NCBI RefSeq assembly: GCF_030063415.1
Contig: NZ_JASITA010000005.1
Location: 1 to 64,000, forward strand
Reading direction: 5' to 3'
Length of the DNA: 64,000 bases
From: Streptomyces sp. H27-C3
GTDB taxonomy: Bacteria > Actinomycetota > Actinomycetes > Streptomycetales > Streptomycetaceae
This document shows positions 48,564-58,782 of the stretch, in pieces. Numbering within the stretch: position 1 is the stretch's first letter; the number at the start of each line of letters is the position of its first letter. Below the pieces are notes generated by a model. That model was not told where the DNA came from, searched no databases, and worked only from the letters and a program-made list of their open reading frames with translations. The translations under genes and the position numbers were made by a program.

Positions 48564-48619
48564 CCGCAGGAGGCCCAAGGTCTCGCATCCGGTGGGCGCC
48601 AATCCCACCACCTGGGACT

Positions 48620-49075
48620 TCACGGAGCGAGCGCCGAGCCGAACGGCAGATTCCGGACGATGCTGAAGATCGCGGCCACGGCGCCCAGAGACCACCAGAA
48701 GACCGGTTTCACAGTGATCCGCATCGGCAGTCCGCGGGCGGAACGAACCACCCATACGGCCCACAGCGCGGCGCAGATCGCGTAGCCGACGACGGCCATG
48801 GCGTTGGCCCCGAACGCCCCGGCCAGGTCGCCGGTGGCGACTCCGTGCGCGCTGCGCAGACCGCCGCAGCCGGGGCAGTAGATGCCGGTGAGCTGGAGCA
48901 GTGGGCAGGCCGGGTAGTGGCCCGGCTCGTTGGGGTCGACCGTGCCGACGTAGGTGAAGGCCGCGGCGACACCCGCGAGGGTGACGAGCGGCGTCAGCAG
49001 CCGCCGGGCGAGCGGCGCCGGGGCTGTCGCGGGCGGCGGCGAGGGGGCGGGGGCGGGCGAAGGCTTGGCATCCAC
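48620..49075 (-). CDS. DUF2752 membrane protein
   Basis: A protein of about 151 residues with a proline/alanine-rich start and three hydrophobic segments. The DUF2752 signature [19 protein letters not shown] is clear. Function unknown; commonly found beside trp genes in Streptomyces. A GTG at 49096 would extend it by seven residues, but that codon touches the 18-bp hairpin and has no ribosome site, while the GTG at 49075 has AGGG upstream. Confidence 0.85.
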   Translation of the reverse strand: MDAKPSPAPAPSPPPATAPAPLARRLLTPLVTLAGVAAAFTYVGTVDPNEPGHYPACPLLQLTGIYCPGCGGLRSAHGVATGDLAGAFGANAMAVVGYAICAALWAVWVVRSARGLPMRITVKPVFWWSLGAVAAIFSIVRNLPFGSALAP

Positions 49076-49095
49076 GGGGCGATTGTCCCTGCTCA

Positions 49096-49135
49096 CGAGG
49101 AAAGGCGCAGCCCGACCGGGCTGCGCCTTTCCTCG
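49096..49135 (-). terminator. Very strong hairpin, 18-bp arms
   Basis: Arms 49096-49113 and 49118-49135 are perfectly complementary with a 4-base loop, and contain an A/T stretch (GGAAAGG / CCTTTCC) that gives a partial T run. It ends the HGxxPAAW gene transcript and lies directly before the DUF2752 gene. Confidence 0.85.
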
Positions 49136-49196
49136 AAACCCGCGAAGGCCGGATTTCGGTACTTCTCGACCGGGCGACCGATGGTCGACCGACCCG

Positions 49197-49445
49197 TCAG
49201 CGGGTCTGCATCTGCCCGGCTTCGATCCTGGCCTGGCGCACCACGTCGGACTCCTTCGGGGCGCCGAGGCCCGCGGCGCTCATGGCCAGACCGACAACGA
49301 GACTCAGCAGTATCACGGCCAGGCCGGCCCAGACGCCGAGCGGGTTGGCCAGCACCATGAAGGTGCCCGAAACGCAGAAACCGATGAAAGCGATGGTGAC
49401 ACCGGTCCAGGCGGCCGGGGTGTGTCCGTGGCTGCTGCCCGCCAT
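49197..49445 (-). CDS. HGxxPAAW-family small membrane protein
   Basis: An 82-residue protein with the N-terminal signature SSHGHTPAAWTG and two membrane spans (about 15-37 and 40-62). The HGxxPAAW family is actinobacterial, of unknown function, and regularly lies in the trp region. Confidence 0.9.
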   Translation of the reverse strand: MAGSSHGHTPAAWTGVTIAFIGFCVSGTFMVLANPLGVWAGLAVILLSLVVGLAMSAAGLGAPKESDVVRQARIEAGQMQTR

Positions 49446-49516
49446 GAGTTGCTCCTCGTTGCTGTTGCTCTGTGGTGAGTCGTGGTGAGTGGGTGCTCGC
49501 GGCCCATTGTCCCGTA

Positions 49517-49541
49517 CCCGGGCCCGTGGGTGGAGCCCGGG
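49517..49541 (-). terminator. Hairpin after the TIGR02234-type gene
   Basis: Arms CCCGGGC and GCCCGGG (49517-49523, 49535-49541) start 2 bases past the stop of the gene at 49543. Confidence 0.5.
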
Positions 49542-49542
49542 G

Positions 49543-50211
49543 TCATGCGTCGCGCGTCGGGTCCTCGCCGCGGTCGAGGGCCTTCCAGAGCTCTTCGGGC
49601 CGCTCCGGGTCCGGGGCCACGCGCGGGGCCTTGCGGGGCCTGGGGCTGCCGTCGCGCTCGTAACGCCCGGACATGGCGGGCCAGTTCCGGCCGCGGAACA
49701 GGGCGAGCAGCCCGGCGAGCAGGATCAGCAGGCCGCCGACCGCGGTCACGTACGGCCAGGCGGTGTGGGTCAGGGCGGCGGCAGCGGCAGTGGCGTCGCC
49801 CGTGGCCGTGGCGGCCTTCTCGTCGAGCGCCGAGCTGTCGGACGCGCCCAGGTACGCGGAGACCGCGGCGCCCGCGCCACTCAGCGCGAGCAGCGCGGAG
49901 ACCAGCAGCCGACCGGCGCGGCGGACGGCGAACACCGCGACGAGCGCGGCCAGGCCGACGATGGCCAGCGCGGCGGGGGCGCCGGTGATGTCCTGCCCGT
50001 CGGCGACCAGTGGCAGCGAGCCGCCGCCCACGGAGGCCGTGCCCTCGGCCCAGGGCCGGCCCGCGGCGAGCAGTACGACGACGGCGCCGACGGCGCCGGA
50101 CAGAAGGGCGACGGCGAGACTGCGGCGGCCGGTCGACACGGCCGGTCCGGTCTCACCGCGCGGAAGCGGAAGGGGCACTGGGGCGGGGGATGCGGCACTC
50201 ACGTCCCCCAC
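49543..50211 (-). CDS. Trp-operon-associated membrane protein (TIGR02234 type)
   Basis: A 222-residue protein with four membrane spans (about 32-50, 78-95, 103-122 and 152-170) and a charged cytoplasmic tail with RKAPRVAPDPERPEELWKAL. It fits the Trp_oprn_chp family of actinobacteria, always near trpE but without a known biochemical role. It starts 17 bp after the trpE stop. Confidence 0.88.
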   Translation of the reverse strand: MGDVSAASPAPVPLPLPRGETGPAVSTGRRSLAVALLSGAVGAVVVLLAAGRPWAEGTASVGGGSLPLVADGQDITGAPAALAIVGLAALVAVFAVRRAGRLLVSALLALSGAGAAVSAYLGASDSSALDEKAATATGDATAAAAALTHTAWPYVTAVGGLLILLAGLLALFRGRNWPAMSGRYERDGSPRPRKAPRVAPDPERPEELWKALDRGEDPTRDA

Positions 50212-50228
50212 TATCCCCTACGCCAGGT

Positions 50229-51713
50229 TCAGCCCCCGAGGCGGTTCGCCGTGTGCACCGCGCGCAGCACCGCGGCCGCCTTGTTGCGGCACTCGGTGTC
50301 CTCGGCGACCGGGTCGGAGTCGGCCACCACACCCGCTCCGGCCTGCACGTACGCCGTGCCGTCGCGGAGCAGCGCGGTCCGGATGGCGATGGCGGTGTCG
50401 GAGTCGCCGGCGAAGTCGAGATAGCCGACGCAGCCGCCGTACAGGCCGCGGCGGGAGGGCTCGACCTCCTCGATGATCTGCATGGCGCGGGGCTTGGGTG
50501 CGCCGGAGAGGGTCCCGGCGGGGAAGCACGCGGTCAGTACGTCGAAGGCGCCGTGGCCCGGCGCGATCTGGCCGGTCACGGTCGAGACGATGTGCATGAC
50601 GTGGCTGTAGCGCTCGACCGACATGAAGTCGACCACCTCCACGCTGCCGGGCTCGCAGACCCGGCCGAGGTCGTTGCGGCCCAGGTCGACGAGCATCAGG
50701 TGCTCGGCCCGCTCCTTGGGGTCGGCGAGCAGCTCGTCGGCGAGGTCCTGGTCCTCCTGCGGCGTAGTGCCGCGCGGCCTGGTCCCGGCGATCGGGTGCA
50801 GCATGGCGCGGCCGTTCTCGACCTTGACGAGCGCCTCGGGGCTGGATCCGACGACGTCGAAGCCGTCGAAGCGGAAGAGGTACATGTACGGCGACGGGTT
50901 GGTGGCGCGCAGCACCCGGTAGACGTCCAGCGCGCTCGCGGTGCACGGGGTCTCGAAGCGCTGGGAGGGGACGACCTGGAAGGCCTCGCCCGCACGGATG
51001 CGCTCCTTGATGTCCTCCACGACGGCCTGGTAGGCCTCGCCGCCCCACTGCTCGGTGTACGGCGGGAGCTCGGACGGCGGCAGCGCGGTGGGTTCGGAGG
51101 GGATCGCCTGTGCCAGGTCAGCCTGCATCGCGTCGAGGCGGCCGACGGCGTCGGCGTAGGCCTCGTCGACGCCCGTGTCGAGGTCGTTGTGGTTGATCGC
51201 GTTGGCGATCAGCAGGACGGTGCCCGAGCGGTGGTCGAGGACCGCGAGGTCCGAGGTGAGCAGCATCGTCAGCTCGGGGAGGCGTAGATCGTCGCGGGTG
51301 TGCTCGCCGATCTTCTCCAGGCGGCGTACGACGTCGTATCCGAGGTAGCCGACCATGCCGCCGGTGAACGGCGGCAGGTCGTCGCCCAGGTCGTGCGGGG
51401 TGTGCAGGGTCTCGACGGTGGCGCGCAGCGCGTCCAGCGGGTCGCCTTCCAGTGGTACGCCGACGGGCGGGGTGCCGAGCCAGTGCGCCCGGCCGTCACG
51501 CGCGGTGAGGGTCGCGGCGCTGCGTACACCGACGAAGGAGTAGCGGGACCAGGAGCGGCCGTTCTCGGCGGACTCCAGCAGGAACGTGCCGGGGCGCTCC
51601 GCGGCGAGCTTGCGGTAGAGCCCGACAGGGGTGTCGCCGTCCGCGAGCAGTCTGCGGCTGACGGGGATGACACGACGGTCGACGGCAAGCTTGCGGAAGG
51701 TCTCCAGATCCAT
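50229..51713 (-). CDS. trpE: Anthranilate synthase component I
   Basis: A 494-residue chorismate-using enzyme. The feedback-site motif LLESAEN, and the catalytic blocks [45 protein letters not shown] and [14 protein letters not shown], are intact. The LLES element predicts tryptophan feedback inhibition. No trpG partner is in the window. It follows hisI by 11 bp, so tryptophan and histidine genes share a transcript here, and there is no room for a trp leader peptide directly in front of it. Confidence 0.96.
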   Translation of the reverse strand: MDLETFRKLAVDRRVIPVSRRLLADGDTPVGLYRKLAAERPGTFLLESAENGRSWSRYSFVGVRSAATLTARDGRAHWLGTPPVGVPLEGDPLDALRATVETLHTPHDLGDDLPPFTGGMVGYLGYDVVRRLEKIGEHTRDDLRLPELTMLLTSDLAVLDHRSGTVLLIANAINHNDLDTGVDEAYADAVGRLDAMQADLAQAIPSEPTALPPSELPPYTEQWGGEAYQAVVEDIKERIRAGEAFQVVPSQRFETPCTASALDVYRVLRATNPSPYMYLFRFDGFDVVGSSPEALVKVENGRAMLHPIAGTRPRGTTPQEDQDLADELLADPKERAEHLMLVDLGRNDLGRVCEPGSVEVVDFMSVERYSHVMHIVSTVTGQIAPGHGAFDVLTACFPAGTLSGAPKPRAMQIIEEVEPSRRGLYGGCVGYLDFAGDSDTAIAIRTALLRDGTAYVQAGAGVVADSDPVAEDTECRNKAAAVLRAVHTANRLGG

Positions 51714-51724
51714 GAGCGCAGACC

Positions 51725-52114
51725 CTACTGGCCGGAAGAGTGTCCGGGAGACTCTCCCAGAGGCAGCACATCCGCGTCGAAACAGGTGCGCGCGCCGGTG
51801 TGGCAGGCGGCGCCGACCTGGTCGACCCGGACGAGGAGGGTGTCGGCGTCGCAGTCCAGGGCGACGGACTTGACGTGCTGGAAGTGCCCCGAGGTGTCGC
51901 CCTTGACCCAGTACTCCTGGCGGCTGCGGCTCCAGTAGGTGCAGCGCCCCGTCGTGAGGGTGCGGTGCAGGGCCTCGTCGTCCATCCAGCCGAGCATCAG
52001 CACCTCGCCGGTGTCGTACTGCTGGGCGATGGCCGGGACCAGTCCGTCGGCGCTGCGCCTGAGGCGGGCGGCGAGGGCGGGGTCGAGGCTGCTGGGGCGA
52101 GGCGCGCTGGTCAT
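51725..52114 (-). CDS. hisI: Phosphoribosyl-AMP cyclohydrolase
   Basis: A 129-residue enzyme for the third step of histidine synthesis. The zinc/magnesium site residues are in [23 protein letters not shown] and the ending HTGARTCF is typical. The ATG at 52114 follows GGGG closely; an ATG three codons upstream lacks a ribosome site. It is monofunctional, without a HisE domain. Confidence 0.96.
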   Translation of the reverse strand: MTSAPRPSSLDPALAARLRRSADGLVPAIAQQYDTGEVLMLGWMDDEALHRTLTTGRCTYWSRSRQEYWVKGDTSGHFQHVKSVALDCDADTLLVRVDQVGAACHTGARTCFDADVLPLGESPGHSSGQ

Positions 52115-52250
52115 GGTCCCCATTGTGCCGCGCGGGCGGGGCCCGGTGGACACGCAGTCCGGTCTCTGGACGGCCGGAGCGGGCACCCGCGGGGACATTG
52201 AACGCGCGGCGCCGTGGCAGTGAACGGTGGCGCGCCGTACGCTGGCCGTC

Positions 52251-52886
52251 ATGTCGACCCATGCCAAGCGTGAACGACTTCTGCTCGCCGACCTGTTGGA
52301 GGCGGCGGGACCCGACGCCCTCACTCTGTGCGACGGCTGGAAGACCCACGAGCTAGCCGCTCATGTCGTGGTGCGTGAGCGCCGCCCCGATGCCGCGGGC
52401 GGAATCCTGCTGGGGGCCCTGAAGAACCGCCTGGAGCGGGTGCAGGCCGAGTTCGCCGCGAAGCCGTACGAGGAGCTGATCCAGCTCATCCGTACGGGTC
52501 CGCCACGGATGTCGCCGTACTCCCTCAAGCAGCTGGACGAAGCGGCCAACACCATCGAGTTCTACGTCCACGCCGAGGACGTCAGGCGGGCGCAGCCCGA
52601 CTGGACGCCCCGCGAGCTCGACGTGGTCTTCGCGAACGCCCTGTGGGGGCGGATCGAGAAGATGGCGCGGGTGCTGGGCCGCAAGGCCCCGGTGGGCCTG
52701 GTGCTGCGCCGCCCGGACGGGCAGACGGCGGTGGCGCACCGGGGGACGCCGGTGGTGACGGTCACCGGCGAGCCCGGGGAGCTGGTGCTCTTCGCCTTCG
52801 GCCGGCAGGACGCGGCGCGGGTGGAGGTGGAGGGCGACAAGGAAGCGGTGGCCCGCCTGCACGAGACCAAGCCCGGTATCTCGTAG
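52251..52886 (+). CDS. TIGR03085-type metal-binding protein (DinB/maleylpyruvate isomerase-like)
   Basis: A 211-residue protein of the actinobacterial DinB-like superfamily. The first helix ends [23 protein letters not shown], with the metal-ligand histidines ([11 protein letters not shown]) and a third in [14 protein letters not shown]. Such proteins often use mycothiol, but the substrate is unknown. It is the only plus-strand gene between hisI and hisF. Confidence 0.85.
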   Translation: MSTHAKRERLLLADLLEAAGPDALTLCDGWKTHELAAHVVVRERRPDAAGGILLGALKNRLERVQAEFAAKPYEELIQLIRTGPPRMSPYSLKQLDEAANTIEFYVHAEDVRRAQPDWTPRELDVVFANALWGRIEKMARVLGRKAPVGLVLRRPDGQTAVAHRGTPVVTVTGEPGELVLFAFGRQDAARVEVEGDKEAVARLHETKPGIS

Positions 52887-52916
52887 CTCTCCCACGTGCC
52901 GGCGGGCGGCGCGGCG

Positions 52917-53672
52917 CTACCTGACGGGGTGGCCCGCCTCCCGCAGGGTGTTCTTGACCTCGGAGATCCGCAGGTCGCCGAAGTGGAAGACGGAGGCGGC
53001 CAGCACCGCGTCCGCGCCCGCCGCGACGGCCGGCGCGAAGTGGTCGAGCTTGCCGGCGCCGCCGCTCGCGATCACCGGCACGGTGACATGGGCACGCACG
53101 GCCGCGATCATCTCGGTGTCGTAGCCGTCCTTGGTGCCGTCGGCGTCCATCGAGTTGAGCAGGATCTCGCCGGCGCCGAGCTCGGCGGCCCGGTGCGCCC
53201 ACTCGACGGCGTCGATGCCGGCGGACCTGCGGCCACCGTGCGTGGTGACCTCGAAGGTGCCGGCCGCGGTGCGGCGGGCGTCCACCGACAGGACGAGCAC
53301 CTGACGCCCGAAGCGCTCCGCGATCTCGCGGATCAGCTCGGGGCGGGCGATGGCGGCGGTGTTGACGCCGACCTTGTCGGCGCCGGCCCGCAGCAGCTTG
53401 TCGACGTCCTCGGTGGTGCGGACACCACCGCCGACGGTCAGCGGGATGAAGACCTGCTCGGCGGTGCGGCGCACCACGTCGTACGTGGTCTCGCGGTTGC
53501 CGGAGGACGCGGTGATGTCGAGGAAGGTCAGCTCGTCGGCGCCCTCGGCGTCGTACAGCTTGGCCATCTCCACCGGGTCGCCGGCGTCGCGGAGATTCTG
53601 GAAGTTGACGCCCTTGACGACCCGGCCGTTGTCGACGTCCAGGCAGGGGATGACGCGGATCGCGAGGGTCAT
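52917..53672 (-). CDS. hisF: Imidazole glycerol phosphate synthase, cyclase subunit
   Basis: A 251-residue TIM barrel. The catalytic aspartates lie in [14 protein letters not shown] and LSVDARRT, and half-barrel repeats [10 protein letters not shown] and [11 protein letters not shown] are present. It pairs with HisH to use ammonia from glutamine. The start overlaps the ridA stop. Confidence 0.97.
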   Translation of the reverse strand: MTLAIRVIPCLDVDNGRVVKGVNFQNLRDAGDPVEMAKLYDAEGADELTFLDITASSGNRETTYDVVRRTAEQVFIPLTVGGGVRTTEDVDKLLRAGADKVGVNTAAIARPELIREIAERFGRQVLVLSVDARRTAAGTFEVTTHGGRRSAGIDAVEWAHRAAELGAGEILLNSMDADGTKDGYDTEMIAAVRAHVTVPVIASGGAGKLDHFAPAVAAGADAVLAASVFHFGDLRISEVKNTLREAGHPVR

Positions 53673-54067
53673 GACTCGGGTGCTCCTCGGAAGGCTTCGA
53701 CCTCGACCTCGACGACCTGACTGGGGTCCACGAGGCCGGAAACAATGATCATTGAGGCGGCCGGGCGGACGTCGTCGAACAGCTCCTTGTGGGCGCGGCC
53801 GACATCGTCCACGTCCCGGGCGTGGGTGAGGTACATCCGGGTGCGCACCACGTGCTCCCGGCCGAGGCCGAGCTCCTCCAGGGCGGCGACGGCCACCCCG
53901 AACGCGATGACGGTCTGCTCGTAGGGCGTGCCTTCGGCGATCCGGCCGTCGGCGGTCGACGTACAGCCGGACACCAGGACAAGACCGTTGGGCAGCGCCA
54001 CCGCGCGCGAGTAGCCGAAGATCTCCTCCCACGGGGCACCGGACGACACACGGCGTACTTCGGTCAT
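53669..54067 (-). CDS. ridA: RidA-family enamine/imine deaminase
   Basis: A 132-residue YjgF/RidA fold protein with [17 protein letters not shown]...[20 protein letters not shown] and a C-terminal [14 protein letters not shown]. The arginine of TRMYL fits the deaminase site. It sits inside the histidine operon between priA and hisF with 4-bp overlaps at both ends, so it is made together with these enzymes and may clear reactive imines or protect PLP enzymes. Confidence 0.9.
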   Translation of the reverse strand: MTEVRRVSSGAPWEEIFGYSRAVALPNGLVLVSGCTSTADGRIAEGTPYEQTVIAFGVAVAALEELGLGREHVVRTRMYLTHARDVDDVGRAHKELFDDVRPAASMIIVSGLVDPSQVVEVEVEAFRGAPES

Positions 54068-54795
54068 GAGGACACAGCCTCCAGCGCTTCTTCGAGGGTG
54101 AACGCCTTCGCGTACAGCGCCTTTCCCACGATCGCACCCTCCACGCCGTCCGGCACCAGCGAGGCGATGGCCCGCAGGTCGTCGAGGGAGGAGACACCGC
54201 CGGAGGCGACGACGGGCTTGTCGGTGGCGGCGCAGACGTTCTTCAGGAGGTCCAGGTTGGGGCCCTGGAGCGTGCCGTCCTTGGCGATGTCGGTGACGAC
54301 GTAGCGCGCGCAGCCCTCGGCGTCGAGGCGGTCCAGCGTCTCGAAGAGGTCGCCGCCGTCGCGGGTCCAGCCGCGGCCGCGCAGGGTCGTTCCGCGTACG
54401 TCCAGGCCGACCGCGATCTTGTCGCCGTGCTCGGCGATGACCTTGGCGACCCACTCGGGGGTCTCCAGCGCGGCCGTGCCGAGGTTGACGCGGCGGCAGC
54501 CGGTGGCGAGGGCCGCGGCGAGTGAGGCGTCGTCGCGGATGCCGCCGGACAGCTCGACCTTGATGTCCATGGAGCGTGCGACCTCGGCGATCTGCGCCCT
54601 GTTGTCGCCGGTGCCGAAGGCCGCGTCGAGGTCGACGAGGTGCAGCCACTCGGCGCCGGACCGCTGCCAGGCGAGTGCGGCCTGGAGCGGGTCGCCGTAG
54701 GACGTCTCGGAGCCGGATTCGCCGTGGACGAGGCGCACGGCCTGACCGTCGCGGACGTCTACGGCGGGGAGGAGTTCGAGCTTCGCGGAGGGCAT
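54064..54795 (-). CDS. priA: Bifunctional HisA/TrpF isomerase PriA
   Basis: A 243-residue TIM barrel. The HisA catalytic aspartates are in [19 protein letters not shown] and [18 protein letters not shown], with [14 protein letters not shown] as in the Streptomyces PriA group. PriA isomerises both ProFAR (histidine) and phosphoribosylanthranilate (tryptophan). No trpF gene is seen in the trp group here, supporting the dual role. The start abuts the hisH stop. Confidence 0.94.
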   Translation of the reverse strand: MPSAKLELLPAVDVRDGQAVRLVHGESGSETSYGDPLQAALAWQRSGAEWLHLVDLDAAFGTGDNRAQIAEVARSMDIKVELSGGIRDDASLAAALATGCRRVNLGTAALETPEWVAKVIAEHGDKIAVGLDVRGTTLRGRGWTRDGGDLFETLDRLDAEGCARYVVTDIAKDGTLQGPNLDLLKNVCAATDKPVVASGGVSSLDDLRAIASLVPDGVEGAIVGKALYAKAFTLEEALEAVSS

Positions 54796-55436
54796 CAGAG
54801 GGTTCCGATCCAGTTGGTCAGCAGCTGGGCGCCGGCGTCGCCGGACTTCTCGGGGTGGAACTGGGTCGCCCACAGCGCCCCGTTCTCGACGGCAGCCACG
54901 AAGGGCTCGCCGTGCGTGGCCCAGGTGACCCTGGGGACGCGGATCTTGGCGTTGGTGACTTCCAGGCTCCAGTCGTGCACGGCGTAGGAGTGCACGAAGT
55001 AGAAGCGCGCTTCGGCGTCGAGGCCTGCGAAGAGCTCGCTGTCCTTGGCGGCCTCGACGGTGTTCCACCCCATGTGGGGGACGATCGGCGCCTGGAGCGG
55101 GCCGACCGTGCCGGGCCACTCGTCGAGGCCCTCGGTCTCCACGCCGTGCTCGATGCCGCGCTCGAAGAGGATCTGCATGCCGACGCAGATGCCCATGACG
55201 GGGCGCCCGCCGGCCAGCCTGCGGCCGACGATCCAGTCGCCGCGGGCGTCCTTCAGGCCCTTCATGCAGGCCGAGAAGGCACCGACGCCGGGGACCAGCA
55301 GGCCGTCGGCGTTCATGGCCCGGTCGAAGTCGCGGGTGATCTCGACGTCCGCGCCGACGTGGGCGAGGGCGCGCTCCGCGGAGCGGACATTGCCGAAGCC
55401 GTAGTCGAAGACGACGACTTTCTTCGCTTCGCTCAT
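54795..55436 (-). CDS. hisH: Imidazole glycerol phosphate synthase, glutaminase subunit
   Basis: A 213-residue class I glutamine amidotransferase. The nucleophile is in [13 protein letters not shown], and the histidine-glutamate pair in [10 protein letters not shown]. It feeds ammonia to HisF. Confidence 0.97.
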   Translation of the reverse strand: MSEAKKVVVFDYGFGNVRSAERALAHVGADVEITRDFDRAMNADGLLVPGVGAFSACMKGLKDARGDWIVGRRLAGGRPVMGICVGMQILFERGIEHGVETEGLDEWPGTVGPLQAPIVPHMGWNTVEAAKDSELFAGLDAEARFYFVHSYAVHDWSLEVTNAKIRVPRVTWATHGEPFVAAVENGALWATQFHPEKSGDAGAQLLTNWIGTL

Positions 55437-55600
55437 CCCCAGAGTCCCTGGATCCGCATGATGCCGGCGGCCAGGCACATCACGGCGCCGAGGCCGAGCA
55501 GCACGATGACGCCCTTGGGCAGCTGCTGCTTCCAGAAGGAGTACACGCCGCCGAGGAGGAAGAGTCCGACAACGATGAGGATGGTGTTCAGGCCGGTCAC
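55433..55600 (-). CDS. Small two-helix membrane protein inside the his operon
   Basis: A 55-residue protein with two hydrophobic spans (about 4-22 and 30-48) joined by FWKQQLPKG. It overlaps hisB and hisH by 4 bp each, so it is a translated operon member. I recognise no function. It is often overlooked because of its size. Confidence 0.8.
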   Translation of the reverse strand: MTGLNTILIVVGLFLLGGVYSFWKQQLPKGVIVLLGLGAVMCLAAGIMRIQGLWG

Positions 55601-56199
55601 AGTGCGCCCTTGGTCGAGGGGAGGATGCCGGCGGCACGCGGGTCGTGCTCGCACGCGTAGCGCAGGGCGCGGGCCAGGGCCTTGAACTGGCACTCCACGA
55701 TGTGGTGCGCGTTGCGCCCGTACGGGACGTGCACGTGCAGGGCGATCTGCGCCTGCGCGACGAAGGACTCCAGGATGTGCCGGGTCATCGTCGTGTCGTA
55801 CTCGCCGATCATCGGCGCCATGTTCTCGGGCTCGGTGTGCACGAGGTACGGGCGTCCGGAGAGGTCCACGGTGACCTGGGCGAGCGACTCGTCCAGCGGC
55901 ACCGTGCAGTTGCCGAAGCGGTAGATGCCGACCTTGTCGCCGAGGGCCTGCTTGAAGGCGGCGCCGATCGCCAGCGCGGTGTCCTCGATGGTGTGGTGCG
56001 AGTCGATGTGCAGATCGCCGTCGGTCTTCACGGTGAGGTCGAAGAGGCCGTGGCGGCCTAGCTGGTCGAGCATGTGGTCGTAGAAGCCGACGCCTGTCGA
56101 CACATCGACCTTGCCGGTGCCATCGAGGTTGAGCTCGACGACGACCGAAGTCTCCTTGGTGGTGCGCTCCACGCGTCCCACGCGTCCTACGCGGCTCAT
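55597..56199 (-). CDS. hisB: Imidazoleglycerol-phosphate dehydratase
   Basis: A 200-residue manganese enzyme with the histidine clusters [24 protein letters not shown] and [17 protein letters not shown]. It is monofunctional, lacking the phosphatase domain of enterobacterial HisB. Confidence 0.97.
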   Translation of the reverse strand: MSRVGRVGRVERTTKETSVVVELNLDGTGKVDVSTGVGFYDHMLDQLGRHGLFDLTVKTDGDLHIDSHHTIEDTALAIGAAFKQALGDKVGIYRFGNCTVPLDESLAQVTVDLSGRPYLVHTEPENMAPMIGEYDTTMTRHILESFVAQAQIALHVHVPYGRNAHHIVECQFKALARALRYACEHDPRAAGILPSTKGAL

Positions 56200-57320
56200 G
56201 CGCTCTGCTCCTTCGTCATTTCGCGTACCGCATCGAGGAACGCGTCGTTCTCGGCCGGGGTGCCGGCGGTGACCCGGAGCCAGCCCGGTACGCCGTTGTC
56301 ACGGACCAGGACGCCCTGGTCGAGGATCTGCTGCCATGCCGTGTGGGAGTCGTCGAAGCGGCCGAACTGCACGAAGTTCGCGTCCGAGTCGGTGACCTCG
56401 CGGCCCATGGCGCGCAACTCGGTGACCAGGCGGTCCCGCTCGGTCTTGAGCTGCTCGACGTACCCGAGCAGGGTATCGGTGTGTTCGAGGGCGGCGAGCG
56501 CGGTGGCCTGGGTGACGGAGGACAGGTGGTACGGCAGGCGCACCAGCTGTACGGCGTCGACCACCGCGGGGTCGGCGGCCAGATAGCCCAGGCGCAGGCC
56601 CGCGGCGCCGAAGGCCTTGGACATGGTGCGGGAGAGGACCAGGGTCGGGCGGCCCTCGATCAGCGGCAGCAGGGAGGGGTGGTGGCTGAACTCGCCGTAC
56701 GCCTCGTCGACCACGACCAGGGTCGGTTTGACCGCCTGCGCCGCGTCGTACAGCGCGAGGACGGTGTCGGCCTCGACGGCCGTGCCCGTGGGGTTGTTGG
56801 GCGAGGTGATGAAGACGACGTCGGGCCGCTGCTCGGCGATGGCGTGGCGGGCCGCCGCCACATCGATGGTGAAGTCCTCCCTGCGCGGCCCGGAGATCCA
56901 GCCGGTGCCGGTGCCCCGGGAGATGAGGGCGTGCATCGAGTACGAGGGCTCGAAGCCCATGGCGGTCCTGCCGGGTCCGCCGAAGGTCTGCAGCAGCTGC
57001 TGGATGACCTCGTTGGAGCCGTTGGCCGCCCAGACGTTGGCCGCGGCGACCTCGTGTCCCGCGGTGCGGGTGAGGTAGCGGGCCAGCTCGGTGCGCAGCT
57101 CGACCGCGTCCCGGTCCGGGTAGCGGTTGAGTGCGCGGGCGGCCTCCCGGACGCGCTCGGCGATCCGCTCGACGAGCGCCTCGGGCAGCGGGTACGGATT
57201 CTCGTTGGTGTTCAGCCGCACCGGTACGTCGAGCTGGGGCGCGCCGTAGGGGGACTTGCCGCGCAGCTCGTCACGGACGGGCAGATCATCGATGCGGGTG
57301 ACACGGGGGCCGCGGGTCAT
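56196..57320 (-). CDS. hisC: Histidinol-phosphate aminotransferase
   Basis: A 374-residue PLP aminotransferase. The PLP lysine is in [17 protein letters not shown], with NENPYPLP near the N-terminus and [10 protein letters not shown] centrally. The ATG at 57320 overlaps the hisD stop. Confidence 0.97.
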   Translation of the reverse strand: MTRGPRVTRIDDLPVRDELRGKSPYGAPQLDVPVRLNTNENPYPLPEALVERIAERVREAARALNRYPDRDAVELRTELARYLTRTAGHEVAAANVWAANGSNEVIQQLLQTFGGPGRTAMGFEPSYSMHALISRGTGTGWISGPRREDFTIDVAAARHAIAEQRPDVVFITSPNNPTGTAVEADTVLALYDAAQAVKPTLVVVDEAYGEFSHHPSLLPLIEGRPTLVLSRTMSKAFGAAGLRLGYLAADPAVVDAVQLVRLPYHLSSVTQATALAALEHTDTLLGYVEQLKTERDRLVTELRAMGREVTDSDANFVQFGRFDDSHTAWQQILDQGVLVRDNGVPGWLRVTAGTPAENDAFLDAVREMTKEQSA

Positions 57321-58651
57321 CGCTGCGGCACCTTCCATCCGTCGAAGCGGGCCTTCACGGCGGCGCCGTGCGCGGGCAGGTCCTCGGCGTTGGCGAGGGT
57401 CACCACGTGGTGCGCGACGTCCGCGAGCGCGTCGCGGGTGTAGTCCACGATGTGGATGCCGCGCAGGAAGGACTGCACGGACAGGCCCGAGGAGTGGCAG
57501 GCGCAGCCGCCGGTCGGCAGGACGTGGTTGGAGCCCGCGCAATAGTCGCCGAGGGAGACGGGTGACCACGGTCCGACGAAGATCGCGCCCGCGTTGCGCA
57601 CCCGGTCGGCCACCGCGGCGGCGTCGGCCGTCTGGATCTCCAGGTGCTCCGCGCCGTACGCGTCGACGACCCGCAGGCCCTCGTCGAGCCCGTCGACCAG
57701 CACGATCGCGGACTGCCTGCCCGCGAGCGCCGGTTCGATCCGGTCCGCGCGGTGCTTGCTGGCAGCCACCTGCGGAGCCAGCTCCTTCTCGACCGCGTCG
57801 GCCAGTGCGACGGAGTCGGTGACCAGGACGGCGGCGGCGAGCGGGTCGTGCTCGGCCTGGCTGATCAGGTCGGCGGCGATGTGCACCGGGTCCGCGGTGT
57901 CGTCCGCGAGGACCGCGATCTCGGTCGGGCCCGCCTCGGTGTCGATGCCGATGCGCCCGGTGAAGTAGCGCTTGGCCGCAGCCACCCAGATGTTGCCGGG
58001 CCCGGTGACCATGTTGGCGGGGGCGCAGCCGTCGGGGCCCGAGGTCCCGTAGGCGAACATCGCCACGGCCTGGGCGCCGCCCGCCGCGTACACCTCGTCG
58101 ATGCCGAGCAGCGCGCAGGCCGCCAGGATCGTGGGGTGCGGCAGTCCGCCGAAGGCGGCCTGCGGCGGGGAGGCCAGCGCGATGGACGGGACGCCCGCCT
58201 CCTGCGCGGGCACCACATTCATGATCACGGAGGAGGGGTACACGGAGAGGCCGCCGGGCGCGTAGAGCCCGACCCGGTCGACGGGCACCCACTTCTCGGT
58301 GACCGTGCCGCCGGGGACGACCTGGGTGGTGTGCGTGGTGCGGCGCTGCTCTCGGTGGACCAGGCGGGCCCGCCTGATCGATTCCTCCAGGGCCGCCCGA
58401 ACGACGGGGTCGAGCTCGGCGAGCGCGTCGCTCAGCGCCCGCGCGGGAACCCGCACCCGCTCCAGCTTCACGCCGTCGAACTTCTCCGCGTAGTCGATCA
58501 GCGCCGCGGTGCCCCGATGATGGACGTCCTCGCAGATCGGCCGCACCTTCTCCAGGGCGGCTTCCACGTCGAACTCGGCACGGGGCAGCAGGCCGCGCAG
58601 GTCGGCGCCCTCGGGGAGGGCGTCACCGCGCAGATCGATTCGAGAGATCAC
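57317..58651 (-). CDS. hisD: Histidinol dehydrogenase
   Basis: A 444-residue zinc enzyme that makes histidine from histidinol in two NAD steps. Motifs [32 protein letters not shown] and EHLEIQT are intact. The GTG at 58651 giving VISRIDLRG is the usual Streptomyces start; the extra 26 codons upstream are not conserved in style. It heads the his operon, with a palindrome in its upstream region. Confidence 0.96.
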   Translation of the reverse strand: MISRIDLRGDALPEGADLRGLLPRAEFDVEAALEKVRPICEDVHHRGTAALIDYAEKFDGVKLERVRVPARALSDALAELDPVVRAALEESIRRARLVHREQRRTTHTTQVVPGGTVTEKWVPVDRVGLYAPGGLSVYPSSVIMNVVPAQEAGVPSIALASPPQAAFGGLPHPTILAACALLGIDEVYAAGGAQAVAMFAYGTSGPDGCAPANMVTGPGNIWVAAAKRYFTGRIGIDTEAGPTEIAVLADDTADPVHIAADLISQAEHDPLAAAVLVTDSVALADAVEKELAPQVAASKHRADRIEPALAGRQSAIVLVDGLDEGLRVVDAYGAEHLEIQTADAAAVADRVRNAGAIFVGPWSPVSLGDYCAGSNHVLPTGGCACHSSGLSVQSFLRGIHIVDYTRDALADVAHHVVTLANAEDLPAHGAAVKARFDGWKVPQR

Positions 58652-58692
58652 ACGGTCAATTCTCTCAGACCGCTTCCCGGTACCGGACGTCT

Positions 58693-58709
58693 GTATCACT
58701 GACTGATAC
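58693..58709. promoter_or_regulatory. Palindrome upstream of hisD
   Basis: GTATCA-n5-TGATAC, perfect 6-bp arms, lies 42 bp upstream of the hisD start and 74 bp before the divergent gene. It is a good candidate operator for the his operon or its neighbour. Confidence 0.4.
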
Positions 58710-58782
58710 CGACCCCAGAACTCGTTCATGACCCCCAGTGTTCAGCCCGTCACTCAAAGGGAAGAACCAAGAGAGGGATCAG

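Noticed and set aside
51714..51724. trp attenuator leader peptide before trpE
   Set aside because: Only 11 bp separate hisI and trpE, and no Trp-rich short frame was seen before hisI.
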